A DNA stretch of 10,842 nucleotides from UBA8290 sp964230965. GTDB taxonomy: Bacteria > Bacillota_I > Bacilli_A > Acholeplasmatales > Acholeplasmataceae. The stretch spans positions 1 to 10,842 of the forward strand of contig CAXRJA010000039.1 of NCBI GenBank assembly GCA_964230965.1, written 5' to 3'. Of this stretch, positions 1 through 6,940 are shown one piece after another. The first letter of the stretch is position 1; each line of letters starts with the position of its first letter. A model generated the notes under the pieces. It did no database searches. It was not told where the DNA came from and saw only the letters and a program-made list of their open reading frames with translations. A program made the translations under genes and the position numbers.

Positions 1-9
1 TATCACTGT

Positions 10-32
10 TTTTCCACGACTTATGTGGATAA
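10..32. promoter_or_regulatory. Pair of DnaA-box-like 9-mers facing each other, downstream of ffh
   Basis: Positions 24-32 read TGTGGATAA, the exact complement of the consensus DnaA box TTATCCACA. Positions 10-18 read TTTTCCACG, a one- to two-mismatch box in the opposite orientation. Together they form an imperfect inverted repeat with a 5-bp spacer. No T-tract follows on either strand, so a terminator is unlikely. The window ends here, so I cannot see whether more boxes follow. A chance match is possible in AT-rich DNA. Confidence 0.35.
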
Positions 33-47
33 CTTCAAAAATAAAAG

Positions 48-1433
48 TCAATATTTAAATCGACCTTTATTCTTTCCTTTACCTTTTTTAATTTTACTTG
101 GTTGAAACTGATTTGGATTCAAGTTAGACAGATTTGAAGGATCCAGGGACATCATGTGTTTCATCATCTTTTTTTGATTATTAAATGCATCTCTTAGACG
201 ATTGACAGCAGCCACCGATAGACCACTCCCTCTTGCAATACGTTCTCTTCTTTTAGAGGATTGATCGATCAATGATGGCTCTTTTCGTTCTTTTATAGTC
301 ATTGAATCAATGAGCACAGACATTTCTTTTAAAGGTTTATCGTCAACTTGAGCTGCCTGTTTAGAAAGTCCAGGAATAAGTCCCATAACTTTTTGAATCG
401 AACCCATGCGTTTAATCATTTTAAATTGTTTCTTTAAATCAATATAATTGAAAGTATTATTTTGAATTTTTGTCATTAAGTCTTTGGCATCATCTTCTGA
501 TGCTGCTTCTGATGCTTTTTCAACAAGACTCATAACATCACCCATGCCTAAAATACGTGATGCCATACGATCAGGATGAAAGACTTCTAATATCTCAATT
601 TTTTCACCTGATGCTTGAAATTTAATTGGAATGGACGCGACACTTGAAATTGAAAGTGCTGCTCCTCCTCTTGTATCACCATCTAATTTTGTTAAAATTG
701 CACCTGTCGCTTGAATATGTTAGTGAAAGTTTTTTGCAGTAATGGCAGCATCTTGACCCGTCATCGCATCTACAGTTAGTAAAATTTCTGTTGGAGATGT
801 CATTTCCTTAATCATTTTTAACTCATCTAATAATGCGGTATCGATGGAAAGTCGACCTGCGGTATCTATTAATACAACATCATAATGATGCGCTTTAGCA
901 TAGATCAATGCTTCTTTAACAATGACATATACATCCATTTGACCTTTTTCAAAAACATCCACTTGAATACTTTGACCTAAAACTTTTAGTTGATCAATGG
1001 CTGCAGGACGGTAAATATCTGCAGCCACTAATAACACTTTTTTGTTTTCAGATGTTTTTATTGTTTTTGCAAGCTTTGCAATCGACGTTGTTTTACCAGA
1101 ACCTTGTAACCCAATAAGCATCATAACAGTGAGTCCAGATGGTTGATAGGATACATATGAAGTTTTTTCACCAAGGATACTCACTAATGTATCATTGACA
1201 ACTTTTGCAACTTGTTGACCAGGATTTAATCCTTTTATGATTTTTTCACCAAGAGCATTTTCTTTAACGTGATCGGTGAAAGATTTAATAACGCTTAAAT
1301 GCACATCTGCTTCTAGCAATGCGCGTCTAATTTCTTTTAATGTGCTTGTAATGTCATCTTCGTTTAAATAGCCTTTACCTGATAATCTTCTTAAGGCCAT
1401 TTGTAAACGAGAACTTAATGTTGTTTCAAACAT
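48..1433 (-). pseudogene. ffh: Ffh, signal recognition particle GTPase (SRP54), interrupted by one in-frame TAA
   Basis: Ffh binds signal peptides and the SRP RNA and delivers ribosomes to FtsY at the membrane. Read through one stop, the frame gives about 461 residues, a normal length. The N domain covers residues 1-90. The G domain has P-loop GLQGSGKTT (108-116), DIYRPAA (139-145) and DTAGR (190-194). After the TAA at codon 238 the same frame continues with TKLD (248-251), GDTRGGAAL and FHPDRMASRILGMGD. The M domain holds the SRP-RNA-binding stretch SKRRERIARGSG and a Met/Lys-rich tail. The gene ends with TGA. Its ATG shares one base with the ylxM stop (TAATG), so translation is probably coupled. 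Everything after the stop starts at an internal Met (566) with no evident Shine-Dalgarno site, so a separate second protein is unlikely. Identity is certain; whether the break is real is not. Confidence 0.93.
720..722 (-). other. In-frame TAA stop inside ffh
   Basis: The minus strand reads AAC TTT CAC TAA CAT ATT CAA. In Bacillus Ffh the aligned stretch is SFNEQL, so the stop sits where Glu is usual. GAA to TAA is one base change. Both flanks are in the same frame and need no indel. Other genes here end with TAA (topA, rnhB, lepB, ftsK, ftsY, ylxM), so TAA is not reassigned. Confidence 0.9.
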
Positions 1434-1744
1434 TATTCATCCATCTCTTTAAGTGTTTTTAAAAGGGTAAGATCTTGAGATTTTTCAAATGTGTCTAACA
1501 ACGAAAGACGTTTTTGAGCTTTTTCATGTAACTTTAGTTTGCTTTCATATGTCATTAGATGATCTTCAATTTTATGGATGGCATCATGAATGGCACTACG
1601 TGATACATGATACGCTTCAGCAATTTCTTTTAAACTAAAATCATCTAAAAAATACGCTTTAAAATACTGTTGTTGCGTCTCAGTCAATAGAGATTCATAT
1701 TGTAAAAATAATGAAATAATAAGATGTTTCTTTTCTAAATCCAT
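1433..1744 (-). CDS. ylxM: YlxM-family helix-turn-helix protein of the SRP operon
   Basis: This small 103-residue protein belongs to the YlxM/p13-like family, which is encoded beside ffh in Firmicutes and Mollicutes and has been linked to SRP function. The family signature is clear: the start MDLEKK, then YFLDDFSLKEIAEAYHVSRSAI (about 31-52), a sigma-70 region-4-like helix-turn-helix, then a charged helical tail. An ATG 12 bases upstream (1756) is also in frame. I prefer the ATG at 1744 because GGGGG lies 5 bases before it and because family members begin there. It follows the ftsY stop by one base and overlaps the ffh start by one base, so the three genes are one transcript. The exact biochemical role of the family is not settled. 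Confidence 0.9.
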   Translation of the reverse strand: MDLEKKHLIISLFLQYESLLTETQQQYFKAYFLDDFSLKEIAEAYHVSRSAIHDAIHKIEDHLMTYESKLKLHEKAQKRLSLLDTFEKSQDLTLLKTLKEMDE

Positions 1745-1745
1745 A

Positions 1746-2669
1746 TTAACCCCCATGATCTATGAGTTGCTGCATAAATGCTTCTTTATCAAATACCGCA
1801 AGATCATCAATGCCTTCTCCAATGCCAATATATGCAATGGGTACTTTAAGTATCGAAACAATTGGTAAGACGATACCACCTTTAGATGTGCCATCTAATT
1901 TTGTAATGACGAGATCTGTGACATCTGTTGCTTCATGAAAAAGTTTTGCTTGAGATACGCCATTTTGACCTGTGGTTGCATCTAAAACTAAATATGTACG
2001 TATATCAATGGTGCCGTATGCTTTAGGAATCATGAGTCTCATTTTAGATAATTCAGCCATTAAATGTTGTTTATTTTGAAGTCTACCAGCAGTATCAATC
2101 AGTATGACATCCACATCTTTATCTTTGGCAAGTTTTAATCCATCATAAATAACAGAACTCGGATCTTTTGAAGGATTCGTATAAAAGATGACATCACTCT
2201 TCTCGGCCCATATTCTTAATTGATTGATTGCTGCTGCACGAAATGTATCTGCAGCAATGATCATCACTTTTTGATTATTACTTATTTGATGTGCAAGCTT
2301 TCCAATTGTAGTTGTTTTTCCAACACCATTAACACCAACCATAAATATCACGTGTTTGTCTTTTAGTTGAGCAGCGTCGATGAATAGCATATCAACAAAT
2401 TGATACAATACATCGAGTAACGATTCATAATCATCTATCGGTGTTTTTTTATTGTTTTCTATTAAGAAATTAATAATATCTGTTGATGTATCTAATCCAA
2501 CATCTGAGCGTAACAATGCATCTTCTAATGCTTCTAATACGTCTTGATGTAACATTTGATGTTTATCCATTGCTTCTTTAACAGAAAACAAGGTTACATG
2601 CGATCTATTGAGTGCTTTTTCATATGAAATTTTAGGTTTTATAGAAAATAAGTTTTTAAAAAATCCCAT
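1746..2669 (-). CDS. ftsY: FtsY, SRP receptor GTPase
   Basis: FtsY is the membrane-associated receptor that pairs with Ffh; mutual GTP hydrolysis hands the ribosome to the translocon. The 307 residues form a compact NG protein. The start MGFFKNLFS resembles an amphipathic membrane-targeting helix, and the long acidic A domain of E. coli FtsY is absent, as in many Gram-positive relatives. Visible motifs are P-loop GVNGVGKTT (112-120), DTFRAAAINQL (141-151), DTAGR (192-196), TKLDG (256-260) and GIGEGIDDL (282-290). The ATG at 2669 has AGGAG five to six bases upstream. It is the first gene of ftsY-ylxM-ffh and has its own extended -10 promoter, so it is expected to be expressed independently of topA. 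No irregularities seen. Confidence 0.97.
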   Translation of the reverse strand: MGFFKNLFSIKPKISYEKALNRSHVTLFSVKEAMDKHQMLHQDVLEALEDALLRSDVGLDTSTDIINFLIENNKKTPIDDYESLLDVLYQFVDMLFIDAAQLKDKHVIFMVGVNGVGKTTTIGKLAHQISNNQKVMIIAADTFRAAAINQLRIWAEKSDVIFYTNPSKDPSSVIYDGLKLAKDKDVDVILIDTAGRLQNKQHLMAELSKMRLMIPKAYGTIDIRTYLVLDATTGQNGVSQAKLFHEATDVTDLVITKLDGTSKGGIVLPIVSILKVPIAYIGIGEGIDDLAVFDKEAFMQQLIDHGG

Positions 2670-2686
2670 GATTTCTCCTGCGATTT

Positions 2687-2716
2687 ATTATACCATAAAG
2701 AAAAAGACTTCTTCAC
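2687..2716 (-). promoter_or_regulatory. Extended -10 promoter of ftsY-ylxM-ffh
   Basis: On the minus strand TGGTATAAT (2687-2695) is a perfect -10 box with the extended TGn element. The best -35 candidate, GTGAAG (2711-2716, 18-bp spacer), is poor, as is common with extended -10 promoters. The predicted start site is only about 10-12 bases before the ftsY ATG. The upstream part lies in the tail and stem of the topA terminator. Confidence 0.7.
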
Positions 2717-2741
2717 CTTATATAAGGTGTCGTCGTCTTTT
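2697..2741 (-). terminator. Rho-independent terminator after topA (possibly bidirectional)
   Basis: Outer arms AAAAGAC (2702-2708) and GTCTTTT (2735-2741) pair perfectly. Inside a 5x5 internal loop lies a perfect 16-base palindrome CACCTTATATAAGGTG (2714-2729). On the minus strand the stem runs into TTTTTCTTT, a good U-tract for ending topA transcripts. The plus-strand side also has a T-rich tail, but no plus-strand gene needs it. Confidence 0.75.
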
Positions 2742-2760
2742 GTCTTTTAGGGAAAAAGGG

Positions 2761-2778
2761 TCTAAAATTACTTTTAGA
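2761..2778. repeat. Small inverted repeat between topA and the main terminator
   Basis: TCTAAAA and TTTTAGA form a perfect 7-bp stem with a 4-base loop (TTAC). The stem is AT-rich. On the minus strand it is followed by CCCTTTTTCCC, so it may be a weak accessory terminator or an RNA-end stabiliser for topA. Confidence 0.4.
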
Positions 2779-2822
2779 GCTTTTATGATATCAAAATTCA
2801 ATTTATTTGTAAAGAGGATCAC

Positions 2823-4649
2823 TTAAGAATCAGAAGCTGTTTCCTCTTTTTTTATGTAACGACATTTAGGGAATCCGCTACATGCAACAAATTCACCATA
2901 TTTTGACTTTCTAATGACGAGTTGGCTGCCACATTCTGGACAAGTTTCGTCAAGCATCACTGGTTGTATTTTTTTCATATTGACTTTGGCATTTTCTAAC
3001 ATCGGCATGAACATCTCATAAAATGTTTTTAAAATACTCTGTTTATCATGATTGCCTTCAGAAACTTTATCCAAGTTTGCTTCCATTTCAGCTGTGTAGT
3101 CAATATTAATAATATCTTTGAAAAATTTATCTAATTCATCTGATGTTAAAATACCTTGGTCTGTTGGTTGAAGATTTTTCTCTTTCGTGACATATCCTCT
3201 ATCAATGAGTGTTTTTATGATAGATGCATATGTTGAGGGTCTACCAATGCCTAGTTCATCAAGTTTTTTGATCATGCTTGCTTCATTATATCTAGATTTA
3301 GGTTGTGTTTGTTTTTCAATTGAAACAATTTCATCCATTGTAACTGTATCGCCTTGATGGAATTTAGGCAAAAGAATATCTTTATTTTTAGATTCTTCAT
3401 ACACTTTTAAAAACCCATCAAAAATTAATCTCACACCTTTCATATTAAAGTCATGATTGTTAGATGTAAAAGTCACTTTCGTATGTTCTAAAATTGCTGG
3501 CGCCATTAAAGATGCAAAAGTTCTTCCATAAATTCTTCCATATAATTTCAAAGCATCCTCAAATAATTTTCCATCTTTAATTGATGATGCATCGACATTT
3601 GCCTTAACATATTCAGGTGTATATATCACATTTGTTGGACGAATACCTTCATGTGCATCTTGAGCATTTTGATCTTTTGTTGTTTGGTATTTTCCTAAAT
3701 ACTGTTCACCATAATTTTTTTGAATATACATCATTGCTGCATCAACAAATTCATTTGAAAGTCTTGTAACATCAGTTCTCATGTAGGTGATAAGTCCCGT
3801 TGTTTCACCTTTCATCTTGATACCTTCATATAAGTACTGTGCAAGCATCATTGTACGTGGTGGTGTATATCCTAAGTAATTATAGGCATCTCTTTGTAGT
3901 GTCGATGTTTTAAACGCTTCTTTTGAATGTCTCTGCTTTTTGTTGACTTCTAATTTTGAGATTGTAAAAGGATTGGTAGCTTCTTTTAAGATAATATCAG
4001 ATGTTGATTTATCGAGTTGATCTTTATTTCTAATATAGTCTGCTTTGATACTTTGATACGTCGCTTCAATATCAAAATACGTCTTAGGTATAAACGCTTT
4101 TATTTCTTTTTCTAAATCAACGATGAGTTTTAATGCAACACTTTGAACACGACCTGCAGATTTAGACTTGATTTTACTTTGAAGTAATGTTGAGAGTTTA
4201 AATCCGATAATTCGGTCTAACATACGTCTTGTTTCTTGAGAAGATACAAGACCTATATTTATTTTTCTAGGTTTTTTTACAGCTTCTAATATTTTTTGTT
4301 TAGTGATTTCAGAAAACTCAACACGATTTTCTTCTTGAACATCTAAATTTAGAACTTGTGCGATATGCCAAGCAATCGCTTCTCCCTCTCTATCTTGGTC
4401 AGTTGCAATTAGGACATCTCTAGATTTTGCTTGTTTTTTTAAATCATTAATAAGTGTTTGTTTACCTCTTATCACTTGATACGTTGGTTCAAAATTTGCT
4501 TCAACATCAATACCTAAACCACCTTTACCAGAGGTGGCTAAATCACGAATATGACCTTTAGAAGAGACAACAGTATGTCCCTCACCTAAATAGGATTGAA
4601 TCGCTTTTGCTTTTGATGGAGATTCTACAATAATCAATTTTTCTTTCAT
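2823..4649 (-). CDS. topA: DNA topoisomerase I (type IA)
   Basis: TopA relaxes negative supercoils by cutting one strand through a 5'-phosphotyrosine link. The TOPRIM domain starts with LIIVESPSKAKAI (5-17) and carries the metal triad DQDRE (84-88). The catalytic tyrosine is Tyr289 in TYMRTD, with Arg291 two residues on. LQRDAYNYLGYTPPRTMMLAQ precedes it, and AHEGIRPT and GIGRPSTYASII follow. At 608 residues it is shorter than B. subtilis TopA (about 690) because the C-terminus has a single four-Cys zinc finger (Cys570, 573, 590, 596). The usual Ser after MRTD is Val here, a mild oddity. The ATG at 4649 has GGAGG four bases upstream. It appears to be monocistronic, with its own promoter and terminator. 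Confidence 0.97.
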   Translation of the reverse strand: MKEKLIIVESPSKAKAIQSYLGEGHTVVSSKGHIRDLATSGKGGLGIDVEANFEPTYQVIRGKQTLINDLKKQAKSRDVLIATDQDREGEAIAWHIAQVLNLDVQEENRVEFSEITKQKILEAVKKPRKINIGLVSSQETRRMLDRIIGFKLSTLLQSKIKSKSAGRVQSVALKLIVDLEKEIKAFIPKTYFDIEATYQSIKADYIRNKDQLDKSTSDIILKEATNPFTISKLEVNKKQRHSKEAFKTSTLQRDAYNYLGYTPPRTMMLAQYLYEGIKMKGETTGLITYMRTDVTRLSNEFVDAAMMYIQKNYGEQYLGKYQTTKDQNAQDAHEGIRPTNVIYTPEYVKANVDASSIKDGKLFEDALKLYGRIYGRTFASLMAPAILEHTKVTFTSNNHDFNMKGVRLIFDGFLKVYEESKNKDILLPKFHQGDTVTMDEIVSIEKQTQPKSRYNEASMIKKLDELGIGRPSTYASIIKTLIDRGYVTKEKNLQPTDQGILTSDELDKFFKDIINIDYTAEMEANLDKVSEGNHDKQSILKTFYEMFMPMLENAKVNMKKIQPVMLDETCPECGSQLVIRKSKYGEFVACSGFPKCRYIKKEETASDS

Positions 4650-4666
4650 ACGTCCTCCGCCTTTTC

Positions 4667-4695
4667 ATAATATAAATAAAAAAGTTTGATGTCAA
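4667..4695 (-). promoter_or_regulatory. Strong sigma-A-type promoter of topA
   Basis: The minus strand has a perfect -35 TTGACA (4690-4695), a 17-bp spacer, and -10 TATTAT (4667-4672, one mismatch). The predicted start is about 15-18 bases before the topA ATG, leaving a short leader that contains GGAGG. The -35 box lies inside the hairpin arm of the upstream terminator (4678-4718). Confidence 0.85.
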
Positions 4696-4718
4696 GTGAA
4701 AATGACAAGAAACTTTTT
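4678..4718 (-). terminator. Rho-independent terminator of the rnhB-end operon
   Basis: AAAAAGTTT (4679-4687) and AAACTTTTT (4710-4718) form a perfect 9-bp stem. An inner stem GTCA/TGAC (4691-4694 with 4703-4706) follows after a 3x3 internal loop, with an 8-base loop. On the minus strand the stem ends in TTTTTTATTTA, a typical U-tract. It lies about 30 bases after the rnhB stop. The stem is AT-rich apart from its GTCA core, so strength may be moderate. Confidence 0.7.
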
Positions 4719-4748
4719 ATATATTATAAATATATATTTTTATATGTT

Positions 4749-5369
4749 TTACTTCTTAAATTTCAGAATTGCATCTTTTACAGGTTTAAAACTTCTTCTA
4801 TGTATCGGTGTAGGACCGAATGTCATTAACGCTTCAACATGTTTTTTTGTAGGATAACCTTTGTGTTGATCAAATCCGTAATTAGGAAATAATGTGTGCA
4901 TGTTTTTCATATAGGCATCTCGTGTTGTTTTTGCAACAATGGATGCTGCAGCAATAGAGATGGATTTCTGATCTCCCTTAATAATAGATTCAAGATTTTT
5001 ATATTCTGGTATCGGCATCGCATCCGTGAGAATAAAATCAGGTTGAATATCTAACCCTTCGATTGCAGCAACCATCGCCTCTTTTGTTGCTCTATATATA
5101 TTGATACGATCGATATCTTCGACTGATCCAAAAACAACTTTAATCGCAAGTGCATGTTCTTTCACTTGTTCAAGTGCCTTCATGAGTTGTTTTTCTGATA
5201 GTTGCTTGGAATCGTTGACATGATTTAAGATGACACCTGGTTTTAAAATAACTGCTGCAGCAACCACTGGCCCAGCAAGTGGTCCTCTTCCTGCCTCATC
5301 GACACCACATATATGTGTTTTTCCGATTTGAATGAGCTTATTTTCATATTCGTACATCGAGGATGTCAA
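4749..5369 (-). CDS. rnhB: Ribonuclease HII
   Basis: RNase HII cuts the RNA strand of RNA-DNA hybrids and single ribonucleotides left in DNA. Numbered from the TTG start I chose (206 residues), the catalytic acids are Asp24 and Glu25 in GVDEAGRGPLAGPV, Asp116 in LTDAMP and Asp133 in KGDQKSISIAAASIVAK. The conserved Tyr172 is in HKGYPTKKH. An in-frame TTG at 5384 is part of the Shine-Dalgarno GGAGGG and makes a poor start. The TTG at 5369 lies 7 bases after that GGAGGG. The first ATG (5357) is about 19 bases away and lacks its own site. The gene overlaps the end of rbgA by 26 bases. It is the last gene of the operon and is followed by a terminator. Confidence 0.95.
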   Translation of the reverse strand: MTSSMYEYENKLIQIGKTHICGVDEAGRGPLAGPVVAAAVILKPGVILNHVNDSKQLSEKQLMKALEQVKEHALAIKVVFGSVEDIDRINIYRATKEAMVAAIEGLDIQPDFILTDAMPIPEYKNLESIIKGDQKSISIAAASIVAKTTRDAYMKNMHTLFPNYGFDQHKGYPTKKHVEALMTFGPTPIHRRSFKPVKDAILKFKK

Positions 5370-6198
5370 ACGTAAGCCCTCCAAGTTTATGATTTCTTAA
5401 GTCCGTTAAAAATGCATGACATACTCTATCTTCATCGATCAAGCCACCTTTTAAAAGTGCGCCTCTATTTAATGCAATTTTATGAAATGCGCTATCGATA
5501 TCATCAATGTCATACCTTGATTTTAAAACATCTTGATAATGCGCATGAAGAAATGTGATACCATAATAGACCACTTCTTCTAATGGTAATATTTTATCTT
5601 TAATTGCACCTGTGAGAGCTAAATTCAATGCAACCGTCTCATCTTCAAATTTCGGCCATAAGACACCTGGTGAATCTAGAAGTTCAATTTTAGGATGGAT
5701 GCGGACCCATTGAAGTTGTTTTGTGACACCTGGAGTATTACCTGTTTTCGTTGCTTTTCTTTTCGTTAATGCATTAATGAATGTGGATTTCCCAACATTT
5801 GGAATCCCTGTAACTAACACTTTATATATTTTATCTTTTAGTCCTTTTTCATGTCTTTTTTCTTGAAATGGTGCCATTATTTGATCTAATACTTTGATGA
5901 CTTTTGATGGCATTTTTGCATCTAAAGATGAAACATGAATGGCTGCATGTCCTTGATCAGTAAAATGATTGATAAAGTTTTGTGTTTTCTCTTTATCTGC
6001 TAAATCTGACTTGTTTAATATATATAATATTTTCTTCTTAGAGACAACTTCTAGTAATTGAGGATTCAAAGATGATATTGGAATTCTGGCATCTAATAAA
6101 ACAATGACAATATCCACAAGTGATAACGATGCGCGCAATTCTTTCATTGTTTTGAACATATGCCCAGGATACCATTGTATATTTTGATATTTACTCAT
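5344..6198 (-). CDS. rbgA: RbgA/YlqF ribosome biogenesis GTPase
   Basis: RbgA is a circularly permuted GTPase that acts late in assembly of the 50S subunit. The permuted motif order is visible (numbering from the ATG at 6198, 284 residues): G4 NKSD (62-65) comes first, then G5 SSLDA (90-94), G1 GIPNVGKS (131-138), G2 within TPGVT (155-159) and G3 DSPG (175-178). The N-terminal IQWYPGHM is the YlqF signature. A C-terminal helical domain of about 100 residues follows. An in-frame TTG at 6210 lies in the Shine-Dalgarno itself; the ATG at 6198 is 5 bases from GGAGG and is preferred. It overlaps the lepB end by 8 bases and rnhB by 26, and ends in TGA. The rbgA-rnhB pair is a conserved Firmicutes arrangement. 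Confidence 0.96.
   Translation of the reverse strand: MSKYQNIQWYPGHMFKTMKELRASLSLVDIVIVLLDARIPISSLNPQLLEVVSKKKILYILNKSDLADKEKTQNFINHFTDQGHAAIHVSSLDAKMPSKVIKVLDQIMAPFQEKRHEKGLKDKIYKVLVTGIPNVGKSTFINALTKRKATKTGNTPGVTKQLQWVRIHPKIELLDSPGVLWPKFEDETVALNLALTGAIKDKILPLEEVVYYGITFLHAHYQDVLKSRYDIDDIDSAFHKIALNRGALLKGGLIDEDRVCHAFLTDLRNHKLGGLTFDILDVRI
5367..5382 (-). promoter_or_regulatory. Shine-Dalgarno and probable TTG start of rnhB
   Basis: The minus strand reads GGAGGG, 7 bases, then TTG ACA. This decides the rnhB start in favour of a non-ATG codon. The site lies inside rbgA codons for Gly-Gly-Leu near its C-terminus. Confidence 0.6.
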
Positions 6199-6940
6199 AA
6201 AGACCTCCAAACGGCCATAATCTAAAGATGACTTTTCCCATGATATCGAATGGATTTACGTGTCCAAATTCAATGCTATCTAGAGAAGATGTACTATTAT
6301 CGCCTAAAACAAAATACTGTTGTAAGATACCTTCTTCTAATTGAGATCGAATCCATAATTGTTGTTGATCCGTAACAAGATACCCATGACCCGTTACAGA
6401 AAGAACTTTTTCATCGTTAATATATAAATATGATTGGCCATTTTCTAATTCGAAGTGGATACGATCACCAGGTATACCAACAAGTCTTTTTACAAAAAAG
6501 ACAGATTCAGAATCCTTGAATGTCGACAGAGGTATCATCGGATAATCTTCATGATTTACCTCAATCACAATGATGTCGCCTCTTTGAGGTTCATAATTAA
6601 AATGAAAAATAAGAATACGATCACCATCATTTAATGTAGGCATCATCGACTGTTGATTCACGTTCGAAGGAATAACAACAAAACTAAAGATAAGTAAAAT
6701 AAAACTTAATGATACACTGATGAATAAGACCCATTCATTGAATTGTTTTAACATGGAAGAAGTTGTTGATTTTAAAAAAATAGACACACATAAAATGATC
6801 AAGAAAACAAAAAACATCGTCAATGAAAAATATTGCGTTGCGTTTGTAAACTGTGTCACATGCGTTATTCTAAACAACATGTAACTTAACAAAATCAAAA
6901 AAAGGAAGGCATGTTGATAATACGCTTTGATAATTTTCAT
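6191..6940 (-). CDS. lepB: Type I signal peptidase with three N-terminal membrane segments
   Basis: LepB removes signal peptides from exported proteins on the outer face of the membrane with a Ser/Lys dyad. Ser98 is in QQSMMPTL and Lys151 in VKRLVGIPGDR. Box E is GDNSTSSLDSIEFG (213-226). Three hydrophobic segments precede the catalytic domain, at about 9-28, 37-56 and 70-91. An odd number with the N-terminus inside places the catalytic part outside, as required. Many Bacillus enzymes have a single anchor, so this N-terminus is longer than usual, at 249 residues in total. The ATG shares a base with the ftsK stop (TAATG). The only purine run upstream (AAAGGA) is about 12 bases away, so translation probably depends on coupling. 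It precedes rbgA-rnhB, as in other low-GC genomes. Confidence 0.95.
   Translation of the reverse strand: MKIIKAYYQHAFLFLILLSYMLFRITHVTQFTNATQYFSLTMFFVFLIILCVSIFLKSTTSSMLKQFNEWVLFISVSLSFILLIFSFVVIPSNVNQQSMMPTLNDGDRILIFHFNYEPQRGDIIVIEVNHEDYPMIPLSTFKDSESVFFVKRLVGIPGDRIHFELENGQSYLYINDEKVLSVTGHGYLVTDQQQLWIRSQLEEGILQQYFVLGDNSTSSLDSIEFGHVNPFDIMGKVIFRLWPFGGLYE

Noticed and set aside
48..566. Separate 172-residue protein starting MASRILGMGDV
   Set aside because: It is the M-domain part of Ffh in the same frame as the upstream fragment; codons 567-719 between the two parts also encode conserved Ffh sequence, and no ribosome-binding site precedes the internal ATG.
720..722. TAA as a reassigned sense codon or a selenocysteine/pyrrolysine-type recoding site
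   Set aside because: TAA terminates most other genes here, and selenocysteine or pyrrolysine would use TGA or TAG. No hairpin or recoding context was evident after the stop.
2608..2826. Plus-strand reading frame of 72 codons over the ftsY start and intergenic region
   Set aside because: It runs antisense to the ftsY N-terminus and through the terminator, has no convincing ribosome-binding site, and its translation is low-complexity and Lys/Phe-rich.
4719..4748. AT-rich TATATA tract after rnhB as an origin or second promoter
   Set aside because: It is simple AT-rich sequence upstream of the terminator hairpin; no -35/-10 pair with correct spacing reads into a gene apart from the stronger topA promoter.
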